Assembly: GCA_035578155.1 (NCBI GenBank)
Contig: JAPWDM010000015.1
Coordinates: forward strand, 13,905,776 to 13,969,775
From: Brachynemurus nebulosus
Lineage: Eukaryota > Arthropoda > Insecta > Neuroptera > Myrmeleontidae
Direction of reading: 5' to 3'
Length of the DNA: 64,000 nt
A program made the translations under genes and the position numbers. The notes beneath the pieces were generated by a model. It saw only the letters and a program-made list of their open reading frames with translations. It was not told where the DNA came from and did not search any database. Positions 46,869 to 58,600 of the stretch are shown here, piece by piece (the stretch's first letter is position 1; each line of letters opens with the position of its first letter).

Positions 46869-47585
46869 TTAAAAGAACTTATAAATAAGAACTTTATTTT
46901 CTATAAATGTGTACATGTTTGAAAGCAGATGATTTTATTAAAAAAATCCTCAATTTGATACATTATAAGCACTAACTGGTTTATTTCGGCTTTTTCAGAT
47001 TATTTTGAATAATTTTGTAGATTTATATTATTAACATTAAATACGTCTAGAAAGTATTTTTCGTCTCCAGATCAATATTTTATTTGAGGGTTGTTAACTT
47101 TTTTTTAGCGTAGGTCAATCTTAAGGTCAAGAATATCCAAAACTAGCAACATGACACATGTGACCGATTTAGGGAAAAAGTAAACAGGTTTATTAATCAG
47201 TCTTATAATTTAATTACTTATTTCAAGATTTCACTTGAATTGAACTACCTGGAAACGATTCTACCATAAAATTGATAAGTAATCCGTAGATCCTCTATTA
47301 ATTGAAATATATAGTTGTTTATATAATTGATTTTGTATTTTAAAAGTGCCAAAAGGCTTTACTGACCAACTTTTGGTACATTCATCCTATAAAGATTTTG
47401 TTTCACGAATACATTCAGATGCAGACATCTTTTGACCAATATAAGTAGGTATGTATGTATATCCACATACGTATATCTCACTATTGCAGTTATATACATA
47501 CATACACATTATATGATTATACACATACAACATAGTTGTAAACACACTAAAATTATAGAAAATAAATTGACTTTTTTTTTCTTAT
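46869..47585. other. Spacer, no gene seen
   Basis: AT-rich; no sustained frame or recognised repeat. Confidence 0.5.
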
Positions 47586-47855
47586 TTTCTCAAAAACTAG
47601 CAAACGTAGAATAAAAGTTTAAAAAGCTTTTTTATGTGATTTTTTCCCGTCTTCGCAATGATGTAAAAAAATGTGGCAAAAACTTTTAAATTATAGCAAA
47701 TTTTGGCAAAAAACTCATTTTCACGAAAAATGCTCAAAAAACCATGTTCCTGAGCTCTGACGTTTTTGGCTGAAGAACTCATCCAAAATTTTTGGACTTC
47801 CAACGTTGTCACCAAATTTCGTAAAACTAGCAGTTTTTCCTGAAGAGCTATCGTG

Positions 47856-48050
<195 letters not shown>

Positions 48051-48064
<14 letters not shown>

Positions 48065-48764
48065 AATTATGTACCGTAATTGCTAGAACTGGTAGTACGT
48101 TCAAAAATAATGGTACCTGTTCATGTACACTTTTTTTCAAAACTCAATAATAAGGGCGATACAACTCTGTAAAGGGGTGAAACGAAAACCATTATTTCTT
48201 AAATATTTTCCAAACGCTTTTGAATAACGGATTGGTATTTTAGGAATACTTATTTTGCATTAGAAGGATTAAATTTATGTCAACACTTATTCCACCACTC
48301 ATGACTAAGGGGTAGTTTTGGGTGGTAGGTGTGAGTTATCACGTCTTTTCTTTTTTAACTTGCAATTATTTAAACAAAATCCTTGATAATATGATTCCTC
48401 AGACAATTTCACGCAAAAAAGGTATACTTGTTACATTTCGATAAATATTACCGTTTTCGAGTAATTTAAAGTAAAAGTATCTATTTCCAAATTATCCCCT
48501 AATCATAAGTGATGGAATAATTGATACCATAAATTTAATTATCTTAATGTTCATCTGCACCCGTAGATTATGAGTCCAGTAATCAGAAGCGCCCAAAATT
48601 GTTTTTAAAAGAAGAAGTTAGTTTCGTTTCACCCCTCTACATTTTACCCCTCTGCTTTATCTCCCTTATTATTGAGTTTTGGAAAAAAGTGTAGATGAAA
48701 AGGTACCATTATTTTTTAACATACTATCAGCTCCAGCAATTACGGTACATAATTCTGGACCACC

Positions 48765-48768
<4 letters not shown>
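48051..48768. mobile_element. 718-bp mariner-type MITE with long TIRs
   Basis: Ends ACAAGGTGGTCCAGAATTAT and its near-inverse ending CACCCTGT at 48768, with imperfect inverted similarity over about 140 bp on each side (through the TTTCACCCC region). Flanking AT repeats supply TA targets. ACARGGTGGTCC ends suggest Tc1/mariner; no transposase. Confidence 0.65.
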
Positions 48769-48838
<70 letters not shown>

Positions 48839-48970
48839 TTTAGTGAATGTTATTTTTGGGCTCTAGGGACCTCAAACCAAATTTCTGCCATATTTTCGGG
48901 CTGAACTTCAACTATGGCTAACACCATAATAGCTGAATTTCCAGAATTCTTTCTGGAAATTCGCTAAAAC

Positions 48971-49508
48971 AATAACAAAAAAAAGAAGGAAACAATTCCA
49001 TCGGTAGTAATTTTCAGAAAAATGGCAGGAATATCTTGCGAAAAAAGAAGAGGAAAGACAAAAGAAAGTACACAGTTTTCTCGTTGTAAGCAACTTTTGC
49101 GAGAGTGAAATAGAATTATATTCTTATTCATTTTACTTAATAAAATTCGCGTGTAATTAGATACCGGGTGATTAATGTGATTATATAGTTGGTTATCTTA
49201 TGTTGTAATAGCCGCTCAATACAAGTCAAAATTATGTTTGTGCAAATTATTTGCGAAAAAATAAATTTATATGGACCTGCTATTGTATTGTGAAATGCGG
49301 AATAATGTAGATAAATTTTAAATTGTAAAACCAAAAATATGAATAATAACTATAAAAATAAATAAAAAAAAATCAGTTTTTACGTACCCCAATATCCCTA
49401 TATATGTAAATAAAATACACAAACTGCTGAGAAAATTATTTCAATACTGTGCATATTTATATTTTAAAATTTGAAATTTATAAAAACTGACAGTTCCATC
49501 ATAACACT
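48971..49508. other. Spacer with a segment repeated inverted at 53207-53266
   Basis: Bases 49073-49128 (TTTTCTCGTTGTAAGCAACT...) recur as the reverse complement near 53207-53266. No other feature seen. Confidence 0.5.
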
Positions 49509-50120
49509 AATTGAAGAGGTGGATTCCAAAAGGCGCTAAGTCACTTTTGGCAATTTTTCAGGAAATGTAAAAAACTATCTAGGTACGCAAATGTAGTAAT
49601 CTGTTTAAATTATTTTCAAGTTCTTAGATAATAATTATTATTGATGTTACTTATTTGTTCTTATTTATACATATAATTTTCAATAGATTATATTGAAAAA
49701 AAAAAACCTTTAAAAAGTTGGGTTAAGTTGGTTAAAATAAACCTAGTTTGCTTAAATACAGATATATTTTATTCAAGAAACATTTTAAACAGTGCATTAT
49801 TAGCTATTTCATGTGTTTGATATAACAGAAAATCTGTCTACAAGTAAATTTGGAAAGAAATACCAGCTATTATTGGAAAAAAAATGCAATGGTTTTCGAA
49901 TAAATTTGACTTAGAGCGTTTTGAAATAAAACTGTCACTGACTTAGCACTTTTTTGGAAAACATTCCATTTTTCATCATTCATTTTACAGTAGACTAAGC
50001 TCATTTTGAAGGGTGACACTATGAAAATCCTGTAGAGTGGACTTGAGCATCCTGGATCAACTAAAATCTCACATTAGACAAAAAATGACGTAGCGCCTTT
50101 TGGAATCCACCTCTTCAATT
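49509..50120. mobile_element. 612-bp MITE
   Basis: Terminal inverted repeats of about 33 bp with one mismatch: AATTGAAGAGGTGGATTCCA... at 49509 and its inverse ending 50120. Interior AT-rich, no coding. The target duplication is uncertain because the ends are themselves AATT. Confidence 0.75.
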
Positions 50121-51110
50121 GTTATTTTTCATGTTTTTGTAACTTCACATTTTACTGTCCACAAACACAGGCACAAATAACAAATATTTTACGAAATACA
50201 TAATAAATATAATGGCTGATGGCGACGGGTCATAAATCGTAACTGTAACAGTTTAAATATCAACTTCTTTCCGTGATTGTTTTTAAAAACACTTGGACAT
50301 CTATTGACATTTATTAAAATTTAAGAAGTTCCTCACATTTATGCACGTTTTAAAAAAATTATATACTTATAGAGGGCCCTCATTTCACTTTTCAAATTGA
50401 TAATAAACAATTTTTTTAATTCTTCAAGAGATTATCATTTATTATTATCCGCCAACACAAAATGTTACTACTAATCCGAATTCTACTTCATGGACAAGAT
50501 GGACAGGATGTATCCCATATTTTTGCGACGTGTTGTAAGGACACTACATCAGTCATCCCGAAATCTTTCCTATAAATCGTTTTATCTATACATGTTCCCG
50601 ATGAATAAGTCAAATCCCGATGAATAAGTCAAAATACTACAGAACATTAAAAAATTCTCTAATCTTGAACTGAAATAGAATTTTTAAGGATATCCATGTT
50701 TAAAACCACACAAAATTAAAATTAACAGCAAGACAAAAAAATAGACGCCAGGGCCGTCACACGCACTGACCTGCATTGATTTATCTTTTAACTAGTGAGA
50801 GCCGCAGACAAGGCAAAACATGTCAAAACTTGTGGCATGACCTAATAAAAACAATTTTTTAAATATAAAATAACAGTTGTGAAATTAAAATAGAGATAAT
50901 ATAGAAACACTAAACAAACGTATGTTGATAAAAATACATTGTGTCTGTGAACTTCCTGGTACATAGTAAATAAATAGTATTTAAAAAATTTTACGCAAAA
51001 CTATAAATGATAATAAAATATGTGTACGTACGTATTTGAACTTCCGATCATTTATTTAGATATAAGTAAATTGTAATTAGTTGGTAAAAGTTAAAGAAAA
51101 GAAATAAAAA
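50121..51110. other. Spacer, no gene seen
   Basis: A short direct repeat (CCCGATGAATAAGTCAAA-like) occurs at about 50597-50632. Nothing else recognised. Confidence 0.5.
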
Positions 51111-51113
51111 TGA

Positions 51114-51353
51114 ATGGAGACGAATCTACCACATCTGGAAATAGATCAACCGCAATTAACGTTAGAAAACAGAATTTTTCTAAGAACAATGGGTTTTATG
51201 CCAAAGAGCAATAATGAATCAAATACTAGGAGTGGATCATTCTTACGTGCTAACTTATTGACAGGAGAAGAAAAATCCGTCATCATTTCCAACAGCTTTT
51301 ACCAGCGACAACAAGTACGAATTTGTAACGAATATTCACCTACCCCAAATTGA
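51114..51353 (+). CDS. Short ORF of unknown function
   Basis: 79 codons from METNLPHLEIDQ, ending before TGA. An overlapping frame from 51111 (MNGDESTTSGNRS) is also open for 34 codons, so one indel may have split a single longer frame. No domain recognised. It is the first of three short ORFs in the same direction. Confidence 0.3.
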   Translation: METNLPHLEIDQPQLTLENRIFLRTMGFMPKSNNESNTRSGSFLRANLLTGEEKSVIISNSFYQRQQVRICNEYSPTPN

Positions 51354-51498
51354 GACTCAACAGGACAGCATACAACAGCCCTCGATTGTTTTAAAATTAT
51401 TTGTGTGAAAATCATGAGCTATTAGTTGTAACAAGACAATTGGTGTGAAGACATTGTTCGATTGTACTAAATTCTAATTAAGTTTAATTAATTTAACA

Positions 51499-51828
51499 AT
51501 GGTTCTAACTGAAGAAGATAAAATAAAATTAGCCACTGTATGTGAGATAATATCACAAGAGTTGATCAAGGAAACATATTTTGGAGCATGTCTAGCTGCG
51601 GCAATAATGTTTTGTGATGAGGCGAGAAGGCGGGGATATGATGCTGATATTGTAATAGGTTATTTTACCAATAAAAAATCTAACCGGAAACCTGTAATGC
51701 ATTTATATAAAAAGTGGATAACGAGTATTATGATCCAATACTACAAGTTCTTCAAAATTATTGTGGGGTTGACGCAAACGACTATGAATTTGAATAATCC
51801 GATATCACTCCAATATAGGTATTACTAA
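51499..51828 (+). CDS. Short ORF with a Cys...His pattern, transglutaminase-like at best
   Basis: 109 codons starting MVLTEEDKIKLATVCEIISQ. A Cys in YFGACLAAAIMFCDE, followed by RRRGYDADIVIGYF and MHLYKKW, has the order Cys, strand, His seen in small transglutaminase-like folds; this is pattern matching only. A +1 shift near codon 76 would extend the frame as YDPILQVLQNYCGVDANDY, so the printed C-terminus may be wrong. Such short proteins occur in insect mobile-element or virus-like clusters, from memory and unverified. Confidence 0.4.
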   Translation: MVLTEEDKIKLATVCEIISQELIKETYFGACLAAAIMFCDEARRRGYDADIVIGYFTNKKSNRKPVMHLYKKWITSIMIQYYKFFKIIVGLTQTTMNLNNPISLQYRYY

Positions 51829-51891
51829 AAATCTAAGAAAAAGGGTAGAAAACTATTGAAAGCAAACCGAAAACTGTTAAAGAAATGATCA

Positions 51892-52070
51892 AATTAGCCT
51901 TAAAAGCTGCCAGGAAGATTTTTCGGAAGAAAAATAAAAAGCAGTTTACATCGCCGAGAATTATATCGATCCCAGGACTGGTGGAATTTTACCATTTCTA
52001 GTTCCACTTTTTGCTGTACTGTTAGCTGTTGAATCGTTTGAAATACTTATAGATAATAATATAACATAAT
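51892..52070 (+). pseudogene. Small basic/hydrophobic protein, frameshifted
   Basis: From ATG 51892 (MIKLALKAARKIFRKKNKK) a basic N-terminus leads to FTSPRIISIP. A one-base shift there is needed to continue into TGGILPFLVPLFAVLLAVES, a hydrophobic segment, ending at TAA (52068-52070). Basic region plus Gly-rich hydrophobic helix resembles small structural proteins I have seen beside the preceding ORF type; not verified. Confidence 0.4.
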
Positions 52071-52744
52071 TTTATGTAATTTTTGTAAATAAATGTCTAT
52101 TTTTAAGAAGCATATTGATGTTTTTATTTCGGGAAAAGGGAGCGGGGTATACGTAAAAGCACACGTTTAGGCAACGTGATCGTAAATGTAAGCGAAAGGC
52201 ATACAAACCAAATTTCAGTAACAATATTTTAAAACAAAAATATCTGTACATTATTACTAAAAATAAATTTATATGAAGAGATGATACACTTTTCAGACCG
52301 GAAAGAATTTCTTAAATGACAGAAGTGCGTAAATCACAAACATGTAATAATTTCAACTACCGAAAAACCACAACTGGTATAATTTTATATTTTCCAATCT
52401 GACACAGAATTTCACTAGCTGCAGTATAATATACGGTGTTACCATTGAAGACGCATTAAAGTCTGCACGGACGACGTCACAAGCTAACAATCAATTCAAC
52501 TGATATAATTTTGTTTCATTCCAACACAAAAATAAATTTCACCTGTTTATTGTCTCTTTTAATAATTTGATATACAAAATCACAAGAGTGTGTCTATTTT
52601 AATTTCATTACGGAAACTCAAACTGATAAGGAAATATTATTTTATAAAAATTAAATATTCCATTGCAACAATAACACAACCGCAATCACTGCAATATCGA
52701 CAGAACTGCGTGCGTGCTCGCTAAATAGTATACCAGTTTTAAAA
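52071..52744. other. Spacer, no gene seen
   Basis: AT-rich; no repeats or frames supported. Confidence 0.5.
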
Positions 52745-52757
52745 CATCATACGTAAG

Positions 52758-52840
52758 TTCCTCTCGTGATCCAACGAGTATGGCGCTTGCCTCACATACA
52801 AACAGCACCGGGTTCAAATCCACCAGCCGACAAAATTTTT
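52758..52840 (+). repeat. tRNA-like pol III promoter relic (possible SINE head)
   Basis: GAGTATGGCGCTTGCCTCAC resembles a tRNA D-arm/anticodon side, and GGTTCAAATCC (about 52811) matches the B box. A good acceptor and T stem cannot be folded, so it is not a working tRNA. A T run follows. Confidence 0.35.
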
Positions 52841-53279
52841 TTAACACATGACGTCACATCCAAGATGGCGTCGCGGACTGGAAGTAACACCACACGGCGC
52901 CCCACAGACAAGAAGTAAACAATTCACAGATATGTACTCACTCTTGCTTGCCCCTTCAATTTAGGCAACCGATACTACAAAAAGTTCCCACCCTCAAGTA
53001 TCCGACTACCTACTACTGTACCAACCTATATTAATACATATTAGTAACATTTGACTAGACGATTTTTTTTTAGAATTTATCAATTTTTAGTTTTGTTAAA
53101 TTTTTTTACCTTTATTTGTATATACGTATATGTAATTATATTGTATTTTGTCGTAAATCACAGTAATCAACCTGTATATTGTTGATTTAGTGCTTAAAAA
53201 GGGTAAGAAATATAATTCTATTTCATTCTCGCAAAAGTTGCTTATAACGAGAAAACAGTGTAATAGCTGTACAGGAGAG

Positions 53280-53503
53280 AAAAAGAAAAAGGGAAGTTAA
53301 AAAATTTGAGAAAGAAATTGCCAGGAAGAGGGAAAGAAAATTTAGAAAATAGTTTATATGCAAGTTGGTATTGTGAAGTTTGCGAAATGGATAGTGAGGC
53401 TGACATGATCATGTGCTTCAAATGTAAAACTTGATACCACGAAAAGTGTGTATCAGTTCGGTCAGTGAAAAAGTTCCTTTGCTTTAAATGTAAATCTAAT
53501 TAA
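53280..53503 (+). pseudogene. PHD-finger remnant, probably C-terminus of a transposase
   Basis: A Lys-rich stretch leads into WYCEVCEMDSEADMIMCFKC, an in-frame TGA, YHEKCVSV and FLCFKCKSN. The Cys4-His-Cys3 order of a PHD finger is complete apart from the stop. Several insect Tigger/Jerky-like transposases end in such a finger, which is the likeliest origin; no DDE domain is nearby. Confidence 0.5.
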
Positions 53504-54963
53504 TTTATATTTTAATTACTCTTAAAATTTTAAAAAAATTAGCTAGTAAGCTACATTATTTTAAATCATTAATTATCTAAAAAATATGATTTTCAGAAAA
53601 CGTTAATAATTTAAAATAAGAAGTAATTTCTTATTCAGTAGTGACGCAGTACTTTGAAAAATCAAAGTATGTGCAATTTTTTTTAAGTTTGAAAGAACTG
53701 GCGATGTAGAATTTATGTATTTTTTGTTATACCCTGTTTGAAATACAACTGACCATGAGTCAAAATTAAAAAAATTAAAATATTCCTATACTCAAAACAA
53801 ATCAATCTTCTATTCTTTTCTAAAAACAAACTGCAATATTTACGTAGGTGCAATAATGAAAAAGATAAAACCAAGAAAACGAAAGTTATTTAAATTCATA
53901 AATGATGAAGCATGGTTAAATTTAAGTGAAATAGACCATAATAAAACTTAAAATTATTTCGTGTGTATCTTACTGAATATTTGGTTGTAATAATTAAACC
54001 AGTGTTAAAATTGTGGTATGATAAAATTAGGTTACTAAGTGTTAAATTACAAACTATACGGACATAATAATACACTATGCATAACAAAAAAACTTGTGTG
54101 AACTATTAGGCTAGATAGCCACATCTATTAGTATGACTTAGGTCAACTACTGGTGAATTTCCACTTTTTTTTTTTCATTTATATCGCTAATATTTCACAA
54201 AATCTACTTTTTATAAAGAATATTGCTATTCTAATAAAAACTAAAGACCTTAAGAGTTATTATTTTGCAAAATTTAGTCCATTGGTGCCAGTGTATAATG
54301 AAATATCTTTTCTGAAATTTTCCTTAAGGTGTCAACTACTAGTGCGTTTATCCTATAGAGAAAAATAAAAATAAATAAATAAATAAAATAAGTAATTTTT
54401 TTCTCTCTATTAAATTTCTTTGTGAAATTGTTTAAAAATCCTAAATATGATTTACTAGCAATGCCTCAGCGTTACAACTTCAAAACGCGGCGTCGTAAAT
54501 TTGAATATGCGGCGTCATTGAAATATTTAATTAACGAAAGAGAATCCCATTACACAATGAGAAAAAAAATTGTTACTGTAATGTACCTTATGTAGCTATA
54601 AAATTTAAATATAATGGGATTCCCACATGGGGTGTGCAATGCCTCGTATAGCCACTACTCCTCTCTCTCTTGGTAAGCATATGGGATTGCGGCCCAGCGG
54701 TTTTTTCGGCTAGTCTTTTCCATAAACGTTGCTTATGGTGAGTAATGTTCGAAAATATGGGTATTAGACCTCTACCCCTATATTGTCAGAGATATGGGGG
54801 TAAAAATCCTTAACTTTAAAATATTTTTTCTTCAAAACTATTGAAGATAATTATATGAAATTAATCAAGCATGTTGATATGTAGTAGCTTTATATTATAA
54901 AACATTTTTACATTCGTATTGTCATGAAATATGACAACTTTGTTAGCGCGTAGCGTACATTAC
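53504..54963. other. Spacer before the satellite
   Basis: Mostly AT-rich. An inverted pair AATCCCATTA / TAATGGGATT sits near 54543 and 54613 and could be ends of a very small foldback. A GC-richer block lies at 54650-54790. No gene supported. Confidence 0.4.
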
Positions 54964-56215
54964 GTAGGGTAGATCGGGGTCAGTTGGGCAATTTTTTGGG
55001 AAAATTTTAATAGCATCAACTGAAATTAGTACAGGAAGAATAGGAAAATGATAATATTAGATAAAATTCTTATAGTAATCGCTTCAATTACATATTATAA
55101 TAAGAATAATTATTTAAATTAAAAAATATCTTTACCGTTATTGTTCAACTAATACTTTTATTGAGGTATATTGAGGTAAAATGAACATGAAAAAATAACC
55201 CCATTCAATAGAAATGATCAAATTATCAAACTCAATTAATCTACACTTTTCCAACTAAACACACTACAGAGGTAAGTAGGGTAGACCGGGGTTAGTTGGG
55301 CAATTTTTTGGGAAAATTTGAATAGCATCAACTGAAATTAGTATAGGAAGAATAGGAAAATGATAATATTAGATAAAATTCTTATAGTAATCGCTTCAAT
55401 TACATATTATAATAAGAATAATTATTTAAATTAAAAAATATCTTTACCGTTATTGTTCAACTAATACTTTTATTGAGGTATATTGAGGTAAAATGAACAT
55501 GAAAAAATAACCCCATTCAATAGAAATGACCAAATTATCAAACTCAATTAATCTACACTTTTCCAACTAAACACACTACAGAGGTAAGTAGGGTAGACCG
55601 GGGTTAGTTGGGCAATTTTTTGGGAAAATTTGAATAGCATCAACTGAAATTAGTATAGGAAGAATAGGAAAATGATTATATTAGATAAAATTCTTATAGT
55701 AATCGCTTCAATTACATATTATAATAAGAATAATTATTTAAATTAAAAAATATCTTTACCGTTATTGTTCAACTAATACTTTTATTGAGGTATATTGAGG
55801 TAAAATGAACATGAAAAAATAACCCCATTCAATAGAAATGACCAAATTATCAAACTCAATTAATCTACACTTTTCCAACTAAACACACTACAGAGGTAAG
55901 TAGGGTAGACCGGGGTTAGTTGGGCAATTTTTTGGGAAAATTTGAATAGCATCAACTGAAATTAGTATAGGAAGAATAGGAAAATGATAATATTAGATAA
56001 AATTCTTATAGTAATCGCTTCAATTACATATTATAATAAGAATAATTATTTAAATTAAAAAATATCTTTACCGTTATTGTTCAACTAATACTTTTATTGA
56101 GGTATATTGAGGTAAAATGAACATGAAAAAATAACCCCATTCAATAGAAATGACCAAATTATCAGACTCAATTATTCTACACATTTCCAACTAAACACAC
56201 AACAGAGGTAAGTAG
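54964..56215. repeat. Tandem repeat, four copies of 312 bp
   Basis: The motif GTAGAYCGGGGTYAGTTGGG begins at 54969, 55281, 55593 and 55905, exactly 312 bp apart. The inner copies are nearly identical; the first differs at several sites and the last decays after about 56160. Confidence 0.95.
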
Positions 56216-56490
56216 ATTAAATTACTTAGTAGAAAATTACCCCACACAAAAGACATAAATAAGTCACTTTTTTCCAACTAAAAACATTAGAGAGGTAAAT
56301 TGATCATGTAAAAATTACCCCACATAAAAGACTTAAATAAGTCACTCTTTTCCAACTAAACACTTTAGAGAGGTAAATTGATCATGTAAAAATTACCCCA
56401 CATAAAAGACTTAAATAAGTCACTCTTTTCCAACTAAACACATTAGAGAGGTAAATTAATCATGTCAAAATTACCCCACATAAAAGACTA
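56216..56490. repeat. Tandem repeat, 78-bp unit
   Basis: ATTACCCCACA begins at 56236, 56314, 56392 and 56470, each 78 bp apart. It shares TTTTCCAACTAAACAC and GAGAGGTAA with the 3' part of the 312-bp unit, so the two are related. Confidence 0.9.
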
Positions 56491-58600
56491 AATCAAGTTA
56501 GTGTACATATTTTAACGTAATGTAAGTAAAAATATTGAAATCTTCGTATATGAGATTGTATTTTTTGATTTTTTATACTTTTCATAAAAGTAGTTTATAA
56601 CGTACATTATAAATAACAAAATAGAAATTTTCTCCAAAACTATCAATTTTATATATAAAAAGGAAATCTATATTCGTTTGTTTTAACAAAATTCATCATG
56701 TTTTGAAAAAAAATTTTGAAATATATGAATTTTTTGTGATTTTGATTCTTCTAATATAGTATGAATATTGTACACCTAAAATACAAATGGATATTAAATT
56801 TGTAAATACGTAAACCTAAATCAAGCTAGTGTACATATTTTAACGTAATGTAAGTAAAAATATTGAAATCTTCGTATATGAGAATGTATTTTTTGATTTT
56901 TTATACTTTTCATACAAGTTGTTTATAACGTACATTATAAATAACAAAATGTTAATTTTCTCGTAAACTATCAATTTTATGTATAAAAAACTAATCTACA
57001 TTCGTTTATTTTAACAAAATTCATCATGTTTTGAAAAAAAATTTTGAAATATATGAATTTTTTGTGATTTTTACTCTTGTGATATAGTATGAATATTGTA
57101 CACCTAAAATACAAATGGATACGAAATTTGTAAATACGTAAACGTAAGTCAAGTTAGTGTAAATATTTTAACGTAGTGTAAGTAAAAATATTGAAATCTT
57201 CGTATATGAGAATGTATTTTTTGATTTTCTATACTTTTCATAAAAGTTGTTTATAACGTACATTATAAATAACAAAATGTTAATTTTCTCCTAAACTGTC
57301 AATTTTATGTATAAAAAACTAATCTACATTCGTTTGTTTTAACAAAATTCATCCTGTTTTGAAAAAAAAGTTTTGAAATATATGAATTTTTTGTGATTTT
57401 GGTTCTTCTAATATAGTATGAATATTGTACACCTAAAATACAAATGGATATTAAATTTGTAAATACGTAGACGTAAATCAAGTTAGTGTACATATTTTAA
57501 CGTAATGTAAGTAAAAATATTGAAATCTTCGTATATGAGAACGTATTTTTTGATTTTTTACTTTTCATAAAAGTTGTTTATAACGTACATTATAAATAAC
57601 AAAATGTTAATTTTCTCGTAAACTATCAATTTTATGTATAAAAAACAAATCTACATTCGTTTATTTTAACAAAATTCATCATGTTTTGAAAAAAAATTTT
57701 GAAATATATGAATTTTTTGTGATTTTGATTTTTCTGATATAGTATGAATATTGTACACCTAAAATACAAATGGATACGAAATTTGTAAATACGTAAACGT
57801 AAGTCAAGTTAGTGTAAATATTTTAACGTAATGTAAGTAAAAATATTGAAATCTTCCTATATGAGAATGTATTTTTTGATTTTCTATACTTTTCATAAAA
57901 GTTGTTTATAACGTACATTATAAATAACAAAATGTTATTTTCTCCTAAACTATCAATTTTATGTATAAAAAACAAATCTACATTCGTTTATTTTAACAAA
58001 ATCCATCATGTTTTGAAAAAAAATTTTGAAATATATGAATTTTTTGTGATTTTGATTCTTGTGATATAGTATGAATATTGTACACCTAAAATAGAAATGG
58101 ATACGAAATTTGTAAATACGTAAACGTAAGTCAAGTTAGTGTAAATATTTTAACGTAATGTAAGTAAAAATATTGAAATCTTCGTATATGAGAATGTATT
58201 TTTTGATTTTTTACTTTTCATAAAAGTTGTTTATAACGTACATTATAAATAACAAAATGTTAATTTTCTCCTAAACAATCAATTTTATGTATAAAAAACT
58301 AATCTACATTCGTTTATTTTAACAAAATTCATCAGGTTTTGAAAAAAAATTTTGAAATATATGAATTTTTTGTGATTTTGATTCTTCTGATATAGTATGA
58401 ATATTGTACACCTAAAATACAAATGGATACGAAATTTGTAAATACGTAAACGTAAATCAAGTTAGTGTAGATATTTTAACGTAATGTAAGTAATAATATT
58501 GAAATCTTCGTATATGAGAATGTATTTTTTGATTTTTTATACTTTTCATAAAAGTTGTTTATAACGTACATTATAAATAACAAAATGTTAATTTTCTCTT
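56491..58600. repeat. Satellite subfamily A, 326-329-bp monomers, about 6.4 copies
   Basis: The CAAGTTAGTGTA-type phase point recurs at about 56491, 56819, 57147, 57476, 57802, 58129 and 58455. Copies differ by many substitutions and small indels. AT-rich with A tracts, no coding potential. Confidence 0.95.

Noticed and set aside
52758..52840. Functional tRNA gene
   Set aside because: B box present but acceptor and T stems do not pair; at most a SINE head.
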